Below, piece after piece: positions 14,701 to 22,011 of a DNA stretch of 35,573 nucleotides (the first letter of the stretch is position 1; every line of letters begins with the position of its first letter). Location of the stretch: NCBI GenBank assembly GCA_964575575.1, contig CAZNQQ010000006.1:1-35573 (forward strand). Direction: 5' to 3'. The stretch is from UBA2163 sp964575575. GTDB lineage: Bacteria; Patescibacteriota; Minisyncoccia; Phycocordibacterales; UBA2163. The position numbers and the translations under genes are program-made. The notes under the pieces were generated by a model that was not told the DNA's origin, did no database searches, and saw only the letters and a program-made list of their open reading frames with translations.

Positions 14701-15948
14701 TTACTGAAGAAGTAACTCAACCGCTTTATCAAGTTGTGGATCCTCTCCTGCTTCAAAATCTTCTGTTGTAAATTCCACTTCTACATCTGCAGAGAGTCCT
14801 CCGTCTGAGATGGAGCTCCCGTTTGGTGTAAGCCACCTTGCAACAGTAACTTTAAGCGAAGTATCTGGAGTGATCTTCACAAGCTCTTGTACAGAACCTT
14901 TACCAAAACTTCTTGTACCTACAAGAGTTGCTTTGCCGTGCTGTTGAAGCGCACCCGCTAAAATCTCTGACGCTGAAGCTGATCCTTGGTTTATAAGTAT
15001 TGCCATTTTGAGTTTGTCAGTGAAAATATTGTAACCCTTACTTCTATGCACTCGTGGCTTTCCGTTGTCTCCGAAGTCTTCTGTCACCACCATCTTCCCT
15101 GCTGGCAGATACCAGCTTGCCATATCTATCGCAGCTTCTAAGAAACCTCCAGGGTTACCACGAAGATCAAGAATCATTTTGTCAGTTCCTGATTCAATAA
15201 ACTCTCTAAGTGCATCTCTGAAAAGATTTGCCGATATTGCAGAGAAATTATGAAGTGATATTACAAACACGCCGTCTTCACGTAGTTGCGTATCAATAGT
15301 TGGGATTTGTATCGTACCTCTTATGATTTCTATCTCAAGAAGCTCGTCTTCTCCTTCTCTAAAGACAGTCAGATTTACAGCAGTACCTCCCTCACCTCGT
15401 ATTAGCTTTACTGATTTATCTATCGTCATACCGTCTGTAGGTGTGCCGTCAATCTTCAGAACTTTATCACCCGCCATTATTCCGGCTTTTTCTGCAGGGC
15501 TTCCTTTAAGAGGCGCCACAACAGTAAGCACTTTGTCTCGTATTCCTATCTCCATCCCTACACCTTCAAAGTTACCGCTTATATCGTCTTCAAATATCTC
15601 TGCATCTTCAGGTGGTAAAAACACTGTGTATGGGTCATTTAAAGAATTTGCAAGCCCTTGTATCGTCCCGTAAAGCTTGTCCGCGTCCGTTGTCTGGTCA
15701 GTAGTTGTCGCTGGTACAAATTTTTCATTTATAGCATTCCAAGCCTTCCAAAGTGGAGAAAAGTCTATAACAGACGGTGCTAAACTTCCATCAATTGACA
15801 CCGGTACAGCTGCGCTTATTTGTCCGTTCCTATTACCTCCCATAAAAAACCCAGCGAAGAATGCTACAGCTATTATGAGCACCGCAACTATTGTTGCAAC
15901 AACGGAGTACTTCTTTTTTTCTAGATTATCTTTTGAAAAAGATTCCAT
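14701..15948 (-). CDS. S41-family C-terminal processing protease (CtpA-like)
   Basis: 415 residues from the ATG at 15946-15948; an upstream TTG would add two residues. One N-terminal membrane segment (VVATIVAVLIIAVAFFAGFF) anchors it with the rest outside. A PDZ domain covers about residues 105-190 (GVGMEIGIRDKVLTV, AGIMAGDKVLKIDG). The catalytic Ser is in NQGSASASEILAGAL and the Lys in RSFGKGSVQ, with LRGNPGGFLEAAIDMASWYL before them. Such enzymes trim or degrade envelope proteins and, in some bacteria, control murein hydrolases. An extended -10 (TGCGATAAT) lies nine bases upstream of the ATG. Diverges from corA. Confidence 0.93.
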   Translation of the reverse strand: MESFSKDNLEKKKYSVVATIVAVLIIAVAFFAGFFMGGNRNGQISAAVPVSIDGSLAPSVIDFSPLWKAWNAINEKFVPATTTDQTTDADKLYGTIQGLANSLNDPYTVFLPPEDAEIFEDDISGNFEGVGMEIGIRDKVLTVVAPLKGSPAEKAGIMAGDKVLKIDGTPTDGMTIDKSVKLIRGEGGTAVNLTVFREGEDELLEIEIIRGTIQIPTIDTQLREDGVFVISLHNFSAISANLFRDALREFIESGTDKMILDLRGNPGGFLEAAIDMASWYLPAGKMVVTEDFGDNGKPRVHRSKGYNIFTDKLKMAILINQGSASASEILAGALQQHGKATLVGTRSFGKGSVQELVKITPDTSLKVTVARWLTPNGSSISDGGLSADVEVEFTTEDFEAGEDPQLDKAVELLLQ

Positions 15949-16012
15949 AATCAACTAATTATCGCAAAAATTACAAATACGGTCAAACAATAAACTTATA
16001 TACAAAACTTAC

Positions 16013-16041
16013 TTGTTGGTAAACTTTCAAATAGTTATAAT
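16013..16041 (+). promoter_or_regulatory. Promoter of corA
   Basis: TTGTTG (16013-16018), 17-base spacer, TATAAT (16036-16041), only six bases before the ATG at 16048. This is a good match and predicts a leaderless transcript. Confidence 0.7.
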
Positions 16042-16047
16042 AGAAGT

Positions 16048-16962
16048 ATGTTAACCAAATACACTCATAAAGATGTCACATGGATTGACCTTGAGTCTCC
16101 TACTAAAGAAGAGGTCCAAAAGGTGATGCATGAATACTCTGTGCACCCCACTGTAGCAGAAGAACTCCTTATGCCTACATTAAAGCCAAGAGTAGACCTA
16201 CACGATGATTTTATCTATCTTATACTTCACTTCCCTGCATTCCGCCACACTCACACCCACCAACAAAACCAAGAGATCGATTTTATCGTCGGTAAAGACT
16301 TTATTATAACCACACGTTACGACACTGTTGATCCTCTTCATAAGTTTTCCAAAATCTTTGAGACAAACTCAATCCTAGACAAAAGCGACATAGGTACGCA
16401 CGCTGGTTTCGTATTCTTCTTTATGATCAAAAAGCTATACAAATCACTTGAGCACGAACTTGAGTTTATTGACGACGCACTTGAGACGATCGAGGATGAT
16501 ATATTTAAAGGTCGCGAAAAAGAGATGGTCGTATCTCTTTCTGTAGTAAGTCGCGACCTACTCAACTTCAAACAAGCGATGCGTTCTCACAAAGAAGTTT
16601 TAGATTCATTTGAAGAAGCTGGCTTAGAATTTTTTGGAAAGGATTTCTCACATCATATCAAATCTATAATTAGTGAATACTACAAAATAAACGGGACTAT
16701 AAGTACACACAATGATTCGCTTTATGAACTTCGCCAGACTAACGACTCTCTACTTACAACCAAACAAAACGAGGTTATGAAGACCTTGACCATAATGGCG
16801 CTTGTAACATTCCCACTTTCTCTTATAGCGACAATATTTGGAATGAATACGAAAGCTCTACCTATTGTAGGTAAAGAAAATGACTTTTGGATAATTATGG
16901 GTATAATGCTTATATTGACATTAGTAATGTTTATATATTTCAAACTAAGGCGAATGCTCTAA
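16048..16962 (+). CDS. corA: CorA-family magnesium/divalent cation transporter
   Basis: 304 residues. The soluble N-terminal domain contains the FIVGKDFIITTRY strand typical of the family, followed by a long stalk helix. Two C-terminal membrane helices follow, with the selectivity motif GMN in IFGMNTKALPIVG (~residue 264). CorA channels are homopentamers that let Mg2+ (sometimes Co2+ or Ni2+) into the cell. The C-terminus ends in a basic stretch KLRRML. cysS follows eight bases after the stop, so the two are probably one transcript. Confidence 0.93.
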   Translation: MLTKYTHKDVTWIDLESPTKEEVQKVMHEYSVHPTVAEELLMPTLKPRVDLHDDFIYLILHFPAFRHTHTHQQNQEIDFIVGKDFIITTRYDTVDPLHKFSKIFETNSILDKSDIGTHAGFVFFFMIKKLYKSLEHELEFIDDALETIEDDIFKGREKEMVVSLSVVSRDLLNFKQAMRSHKEVLDSFEEAGLEFFGKDFSHHIKSIISEYYKINGTISTHNDSLYELRQTNDSLLTTKQNEVMKTLTIMALVTFPLSLIATIFGMNTKALPIVGKENDFWIIMGIMLILTLVMFIYFKLRRML

Positions 16963-16970
16963 AAAGCAAA

Positions 16971-18413
16971 ATGAAGCCAATACTACTTCAAAATACTTTA
17001 AATAACGAAAAAGAAGAGTTCACACCACGCAGAGACGGTGTGGTTTCTATGTATAATTGCGGGCCAACTGTTTATAACTATGCACATATAGGCAACTTAC
17101 GCGCATATGTCTTTGCTGATGTTTTAAGAAGAATGTTCGCTTACAATGGCTACGATATAAAACAGGTTATCAATATTACAGATGTTGGACATCTTACATC
17201 AGACGCTGACGATGGTGAAGATAAGATAGAAAGTGGAGCAAAACGCGAAGGCTTAAAAGTTAAAAATATAATAAAGAGATACACCGATGCATTTATGGAT
17301 GACATGCAGAAGTTAAACATAAATATAGATGAGATAGAATTCCCTAAAGCTACAGAGCACATACCAGAACAGATAGCCTTCATACAAACTCTTGACGAAA
17401 AGGGTTACACATATAAAACTTCAGATGGTATTTATTTTGACACATCTTTACGTGAAGACTATGGCAAGCTTGGCAATATAGATACTAAAGGTTTGGAAGA
17501 GGGCGCGCGTATAGAGAAAAACAAAGAAAAGAAAAACTCTACTGACTTTGCACTTTGGAAGTTTTCTCCGCCAGCTGGCGGACCTAAAGAACAAAGGGAG
17601 CAAGAATGGGATTCACCTTGGGGTGTAGGATTCCCTGGTTGGCATATAGAATGTTCTGCAATGTCACGTAAGCTTTTAGGTAATCAAGTAGACGTACACA
17701 CAGGAGGAGTAGATCATATACCTGTGCACCACAACAACGAAATAGCACAAACTGAATCTGTGACAGGAAAGCAGTTCGTGAACTATTGGATGCACAACGA
17801 GCACCTAACGATAGAGGGACAAAAGATCTCTAAGTCTATTGGCAATACTGTATTTCTAAAAAATATAATAGACCGCGGTTTTTCTCCCCTTTCGTTTCGC
17901 TACTGGCTTCTGACTTCGCATTATAGGACACAGACAAACTTCACATGGGAAGCACTAGAGGGCGCGCAAACTGCGCTGTTTAAACTTCATAAACATTTTG
18001 TGGAAGAATATGGCGCAAAAAACGGCGAAGTAAATCAAGAGTATGAAAACAAATTTCATGAATTTGTTAACGACGATCTTGATACTCCCAAAGCCATAGC
18101 ACTTATGTGGGACCTAACGAAAGACGACATTGTACCAAAAGAAGACAAACGCTCTACCCTACTAGAGTTTGATAAAGTACTCGGGCTTGGCCTTGATCAC
18201 TCTGACAAAAAGCTGGTAACACTGCTATCGGGCAAAGGCGAAAAGCTAGCAATCGGTAAGCTTCCTAAGGCTATCAAAACGCTTGTAGATGAGCGGGAAA
18301 AAGCACGCGAAGACAAAGATTTTGAAAAAGCAGATGAACTTCGCGATAAACTCAAAGAAAAAGGCTATGAAATAGAAGACAAAGAAGAAGGCCCAGAGGT
18401 GCATAAAATATAG
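16971..18413 (+). CDS. cysS: Cysteinyl-tRNA synthetase
   Basis: 480 residues from MKPILLQN; the longer frame back to 16887 overlaps corA. It has the N-terminal MYNCGPTVYNYAHIGNLRAY (zinc Cys and the HIGH-like HIGN), FPGWHIECSAM and HHNNEIAQ (remaining zinc ligands), and KISKSIGN (KMSKS). A helical anticodon-binding region ends in KAREDKDFEKADELRDKLKE. It charges tRNA-Cys in the cytoplasm. The loop after ALWKFS carries PPAGG, encoded by a perfect 16-base palindrome that has a relative in leuS; the family normally has a short polar loop here. The TTATCCACA motif follows the stop. Confidence 0.96.
   Translation: MKPILLQNTLNNEKEEFTPRRDGVVSMYNCGPTVYNYAHIGNLRAYVFADVLRRMFAYNGYDIKQVINITDVGHLTSDADDGEDKIESGAKREGLKVKNIIKRYTDAFMDDMQKLNINIDEIEFPKATEHIPEQIAFIQTLDEKGYTYKTSDGIYFDTSLREDYGKLGNIDTKGLEEGARIEKNKEKKNSTDFALWKFSPPAGGPKEQREQEWDSPWGVGFPGWHIECSAMSRKLLGNQVDVHTGGVDHIPVHHNNEIAQTESVTGKQFVNYWMHNEHLTIEGQKISKSIGNTVFLKNIIDRGFSPLSFRYWLLTSHYRTQTNFTWEALEGAQTALFKLHKHFVEEYGAKNGEVNQEYENKFHEFVNDDLDTPKAIALMWDLTKDDIVPKEDKRSTLLEFDKVLGLGLDHSDKKLVTLLSGKGEKLAIGKLPKAIKTLVDEREKAREDKDFEKADELRDKLKEKGYEIEDKEEGPEVHKI
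17567..17582 (+). repeat. GC-rich palindrome inside cysS
   Basis: TCCGCCAGCTGGCGGA, perfect over 16 bases, encoding PPAGG in a surface loop. A 19-base stretch including its left part is identical at about 33427-33445 in leuS (same window strand, opposite coding sense), and a weaker copy lies at 29198-29207. Confidence 0.75.
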
Positions 18414-18419
18414 TAAATC

Positions 18420-18428
18420 TTATCCACA
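18420..18428 (+). promoter_or_regulatory. TTATCCACA motif between cysS and dnaB
   Basis: Perfect DnaA-box consensus six bases after the cysS stop, with a one-mismatch copy TTAACCACA at 18431-18439 and dnaB downstream. DnaA control of dnaB is possible but unproven. Confidence 0.5.
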
Positions 18429-18489
18429 TTTTAACCACAAGTTAGACACTTTTTACATCATTTTGGCAAGATGTTAGATTTTTTGTTTG

Positions 18490-18498
18490 TGCTAGAAT
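18490..18498 (+). promoter_or_regulatory. Extended -10 promoter of dnaB
   Basis: TGCTAGAAT ends nine bases before the ATG at 18508. No Shine-Dalgarno and no clear -35. Confidence 0.5.
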
Positions 18499-18507
18499 AA
18501 ATTTAAT

Positions 18508-19911
18508 ATGGCAACAAACCAAACCTTACAGAAGTCTAATTTAAGAGTTCCGCCTCAGAATATTGATTCTGAAAAAGCACTGTTGGGTTCTATAATGCTC
18601 AAGCCTGATATCTTAAATGAGATCACTACTATAATCTCTCCTGATTCTTTCTATGCGCAAAAGCACAGGATGATATACAAAACTATTTTTGAGCTTTTTG
18701 GTAAGAACGAACCTATTGATCTACTTTCTGTCTCATCACGAATGAAAGAGAAAAAGCAGTTAGAGCAGATCGGCGGTAGGAGTTATTTGGCAGAGCTTGT
18801 AAACTTGGTGCCATCAGCTGGAAATGCAAAACACTATGCAGGGCTTGTGCAGAAAACTGGGATGATGAGAAGTCTTATAAATGCTGCCGACTATATCTCT
18901 TCTCTTGGGTATGACGAAGAGCATGACCTTGACGAAATGCTAGACAAAGCAGAAAAGAAGATTTACGAAGTTACTGAATCCCCTACTTTACACAAGTTCA
19001 CAGAGATCAAAGACTCACTCGGCGAAGCGTGGGACAGGATTGACCACTTACACAAATCAAAAGGTGAACTCCGCGGAGTACAAAGTGGCTTCAAAGACTT
19101 AGACAACATGCTATCTGGTTTCCAAAAGTCTGACCTTATCATCCTCGCTGCGCGCCCCTCTATGGGTAAGACTGCTTTTGCACTCGACATTGCAAGGCAA
19201 GCTGCTACAAAGCACGATGTACCAGTAGGGATATTCTCTCTTGAGATGAGCTCTCAACAGCTCGTAGACAGGATGCTCGCATCAGAGTCCAATGTAGACG
19301 CATGGAAACTCCGCACAGGAAAGCTCACTGTGGATTCAGAGTTTGATAAGATCCGTGGTGCTCTAGACTCTCTCGCAAAAGCACCTATCTATATAGACGA
19401 CCAACCTGCAAACAACATCCTCAAAATGCGATCTGTCGCACGTAGACTTAAGAGTGAACGCGGTATTGGGCTTATTATCGTGGATTATTTACAGCTTATG
19501 GCACCAACCAACACTAAAGCTTCTGACTCTATGACTCAACAAGTTACAGAGATATCTCGCTCACTTAAGACTATGGCGCGTGAGCTTGAAGTGCCAGTGA
19601 TCGCCCTCTCACAGCTCTCTCGTGCTATAGAACAACGTCGAGGTCGACCTAGACTCTCTGACCTTCGTGATTCTGGATCTATTGAGCAAGACGCCGACGT
19701 AGTGATGTTTATACACAGAGAAGACAAAATGAACGACGAATCTGAAAAAACAAACATCGCAGAAATCCTCGTAGAAAAGCACAGAAACGGACCCGTCGGT
19801 AAAATAGATCTATATTTTGACGAAAAACGAGTTACCTTTAATAGTGTTGATAAAAGTAATTTTGGTGACTTCGCAGAATCTGAAGAAACAAGTGTTGACA
19901 CAGATTTTTAA
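18508..19911 (+). CDS. dnaB: Replicative DNA helicase DnaB
   Basis: 467 residues. N-terminal primase-interaction domain (VPPQNIDSEKALLGSIMLKP onward), linker helix, then the RecA-like ATPase: Walker A in AARPSMGKTAFALDIA (~residue 213), IFSLEMSSQQLVDRM, Walker B in GLIIVDYLQLM (~322), IALSQLSRAIEQRRGRPRLS and the arginine-finger region, ending with EKHRNGPVG. The hexamer unwinds the lagging-strand template at the fork. No intein. recR follows closely (five bases), giving a replication/repair pair. Confidence 0.97.
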   Translation: MATNQTLQKSNLRVPPQNIDSEKALLGSIMLKPDILNEITTIISPDSFYAQKHRMIYKTIFELFGKNEPIDLLSVSSRMKEKKQLEQIGGRSYLAELVNLVPSAGNAKHYAGLVQKTGMMRSLINAADYISSLGYDEEHDLDEMLDKAEKKIYEVTESPTLHKFTEIKDSLGEAWDRIDHLHKSKGELRGVQSGFKDLDNMLSGFQKSDLIILAARPSMGKTAFALDIARQAATKHDVPVGIFSLEMSSQQLVDRMLASESNVDAWKLRTGKLTVDSEFDKIRGALDSLAKAPIYIDDQPANNILKMRSVARRLKSERGIGLIIVDYLQLMAPTNTKASDSMTQQVTEISRSLKTMARELEVPVIALSQLSRAIEQRRGRPRLSDLRDSGSIEQDADVVMFIHREDKMNDESEKTNIAEILVEKHRNGPVGKIDLYFDEKRVTFNSVDKSNFGDFAESEETSVDTDF

Positions 19912-19916
19912 AAAGT

Positions 19917-20504
19917 ATGAACAGTATTAATAAACTTACAGAACTATTCTCCAAATTCCCAGGGATTGGACCAAGGCAAGCGAAGCGTTTCGTTTATTTT
20001 TTGCTTACTAGAAACAGTGCATTTTTAGAAGAACTCTCTCGCCTACTCTTAGAGCTTAAAAAAGAAGTTTCTACTTGTGAACTGTGTAAACGGTTTTTTG
20101 CAAATTCACACAGTAAAGTATGTCCTACCTGCTCTGACACAAACAGAAATTCAGAGATGCTTATGATAGTAGAACGTGATGCTGATTTTGAAAATATTGA
20201 AAGAAGTAAAATATATGACGGCAAGTACTTCATACTTGGAGGTAAGGTACCGATCTTAGAGAAAAATCCTGAAAACAGAATAAGGGTTGCAGAATTAAAG
20301 AAAAGAGTGGCAGATGAAAACATAAAGGAGATTATACTAGCGCTTTCAGTAAACCCAGATGGAGAAAATACAGAAAAGTATGTGAGAGGATTACTTCCAG
20401 ATTCTATAAAGGTAACAATCCTTGGACGTGGACTCTCCACAGGTATAGAACTTGAGTATCCAGATTCAGATACACTCAAAAACGCTTTCAAAAATAGAAA
20501 ATAA
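19917..20504 (+). CDS. recR: Recombination protein RecR
   Basis: 195 residues. N-terminal helix-hairpin-helix (FSKFPGIGPRQAKRFVYFLL), a four-cysteine zinc finger (CELCKR then CPTC), the Toprim domain beginning MLMIVERDADFENIE, and the C-terminal ILGRGLSTGIELEYPDSDTL corresponding to the family's RGLPxGxDLEYxDxxTL. With RecO it loads RecA on gapped DNA. The usual Gly-Gly in the C-terminal motif is changed to Gly-Ile. Neither RecO nor DnaX is nearby; the more usual dnaX-recR pairing is replaced by dnaB-recR. Confidence 0.95.
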   Translation: MNSINKLTELFSKFPGIGPRQAKRFVYFLLTRNSAFLEELSRLLLELKKEVSTCELCKRFFANSHSKVCPTCSDTNRNSEMLMIVERDADFENIERSKIYDGKYFILGGKVPILEKNPENRIRVAELKKRVADENIKEIILALSVNPDGENTEKYVRGLLPDSIKVTILGRGLSTGIELEYPDSDTLKNAFKNRK

Positions 20505-20548
20505 AAAATCCCTAGGGTTAACGATAGGGATAATGATAGGGATTTTTT
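20503..20548. terminator. Bidirectional terminator between recR and rplU
   Basis: AAAAAATCCCTA (20503-20514) pairs with TAGGGATTTTTT (20537-20548); works on both strands. The loop contains a further GATAGGGA copy that could pair alternatively. It overlaps the recR end and the rplU stop codon. Confidence 0.85.
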
Positions 20549-20867
20549 ATTTAAGAGATTCTATTTTTACAGTATTGAAAATCTGTCTGTGTCCTCTTGT
20601 TTTATTGTATCGAGATTTAGCTTTGAATTTGACTACGTTGATCTTCTTTGCTTTTCCTTCTTCTACGAAGCTTCCTGTCACCTTTGCTTTCTCAATGTAT
20701 GGCGCTCCAAGCTCTGTGTCTTTGCCATTATCAATAAGAAGCACTTTATCAAAAGTGATTTTGTCGCCTGCTTTATGCTCGCCTGGAAGGCGCTCTATCT
20801 TCACTGTATCTCCCTCAGATACGCGATATTGCTTACCTCCAGTCTCTATTACTGCAAATTCTTTCAT
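20547..20867 (-). CDS. rplU: Ribosomal protein L21
   Basis: 106 residues. MKEFAVIETGGKQYRVSEGD, VLLIDNGKDTELGAPYIEKA and the C-terminal KSRYNKTRGHRQIFNTVKIE are typical. L21 binds 23S rRNA in the 50S subunit. Separated from rpmA. Its stop lies within the terminator stem. Confidence 0.97.
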   Translation of the reverse strand: MKEFAVIETGGKQYRVSEGDTVKIERLPGEHKAGDKITFDKVLLIDNGKDTELGAPYIEKAKVTGSFVEEGKAKKINVVKFKAKSRYNKTRGHRQIFNTVKIESLK

Positions 20868-20876
20868 ATTAGCTAT

Positions 20877-20904
20877 ATATTAACCTATTTTGAGAAATAA
20901 TCAA
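20877..20904 (-). promoter_or_regulatory. Promoter of rplU
   Basis: On the minus strand TTGATT (20899-20904), 16-base spacer, TAATAT (20877-20882), nine bases before the ATG. Confidence 0.5.
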
Positions 20905-20905
20905 G

Positions 20906-21976
20906 CTATTCCTCCTTTTCTGGCTTATCTATAAGAAGCGTATCTATTTCTGCTGATTCGCCTGTTATTTTGAGCACATCCTTATCTATTTTACCTAGTT
21001 CTTTTGAAGCTGAATTATAGTGATTTACGGTAGTAGAAAGCGAGTTACCAACTTTCTTAAAGTATTCGTCATAGCTCTTCAAATGCCTTGTGAGCCCCTC
21101 TACTTGCTTGCCTATCTGCTTAGCAGATTCTTCTATCTTGAACGCCCTAAAGCCATACAGAACCGACTGCAAATATGCCGCAAATGTAGTCGGAGATACA
21201 ATAATCACATTCTTGTCCTTATATGCATAATCTATCAAGCTCCTAGTATTCACCTTCACAGACCCCACTTCATTCACTAGTAAGTCATAATAAATCCCTT
21301 CTGCTGGGATGAACATGAATGCAAACGGTAACGTGCCGTCTTTTGGTTTTATATATTTCGCTGTCTCGTCTATTCTTTTCTTTAGGTCATTCTTGAAGTC
21401 TTTCTCTAACTCTGCTTTGCGTACTTCGTCATCTTCATTTACTACGCGGTTATAGTTATCAAGTGAGAACTTCGCATCCACTGGTATTATTCCCTCTTTT
21501 GTCATCACTACTGCATCTACTGTCTCTCCACCCTCAAACTGATACTGAAGTTTGTACGCAGTCGCAGGAAGTATGTTGCTTAAGATAAGTTCCAAAGATG
21601 CCTCGCCTAAGTTGCCTCTTTGCTTCTGGTGCTTCAAAACCTTTTCTAAGTTCTGAAGTTGCTCTGCCATACTAAACACTTGTTTAGAAGATTCATTCGC
21701 CTCTGCCATACCTTTTGACACATCTGTAAGGTGCTTTATCATTTGCTCGTTTACATCTTGTACAAGCCTCTGTGACTGATTAAATTGACTGCGCATAGAC
21801 TCACTCATCTGCTTTGTGCTCTCGCCAAACTTACTGTCCATCACTCGTGTAAGCTCTTGGAGTTGGTTTTGTATTAAAACATTAGACTCGTTATTGCCAC
21901 CATTTCGGCCTCTAAAAACAAGCCAGATTATTATTCCAACGAGTAAAGCAATTATAATCAGTGAATAAATATCCAT
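20906..21976 (-). CDS. rmuC: RmuC-family protein (DNA recombination)
   Basis: 356 residues. One N-terminal membrane segment (LIIIALLVGIIIWLVF), coiled coil to ~residue 115, then the RmuC domain with RGNLGEASLELIL, VDAVVMTKEGIIPVDAKFSL (predicted nuclease-fold core, Asp and DAK), LPFAFMFIPAEGIYYDLL and VIIVSPTTFAAYLQSV. RmuC limits inversions and rearrangements in E. coli; its activity is thought to be nuclease-like. An extended -10 (TGGTAGAAT, 21986-21994) stands nine bases upstream, so it may have its own transcript in addition to readthrough from the ATPase gene. Confidence 0.93.
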   Translation of the reverse strand: MDIYSLIIIALLVGIIIWLVFRGRNGGNNESNVLIQNQLQELTRVMDSKFGESTKQMSESMRSQFNQSQRLVQDVNEQMIKHLTDVSKGMAEANESSKQVFSMAEQLQNLEKVLKHQKQRGNLGEASLELILSNILPATAYKLQYQFEGGETVDAVVMTKEGIIPVDAKFSLDNYNRVVNEDDEVRKAELEKDFKNDLKKRIDETAKYIKPKDGTLPFAFMFIPAEGIYYDLLVNEVGSVKVNTRSLIDYAYKDKNVIIVSPTTFAAYLQSVLYGFRAFKIEESAKQIGKQVEGLTRHLKSYDEYFKKVGNSLSTTVNHYNSASKELGKIDKDVLKITGESAEIDTLLIDKPEKEE

Positions 21977-21985
21977 AATACGCCT

Positions 21986-21994
21986 ATTCTACCA
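21986..21994 (-). promoter_or_regulatory. Extended -10 promoter of rmuC
   Basis: TGGTAGAAT on the minus strand, nine bases before the ATG, in the 35-base gap after the ATPase gene. Confidence 0.45.
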
Positions 21995-22011
21995 TATAAA
22001 AAGTAATCCCA

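Noticed and set aside
19708..19716. DnaA-box-like TTATACACA in dnaB and another copy near 24140 in the ATPase gene
   Set aside because: Both are inside well-conserved coding sequence and are explained by the protein.
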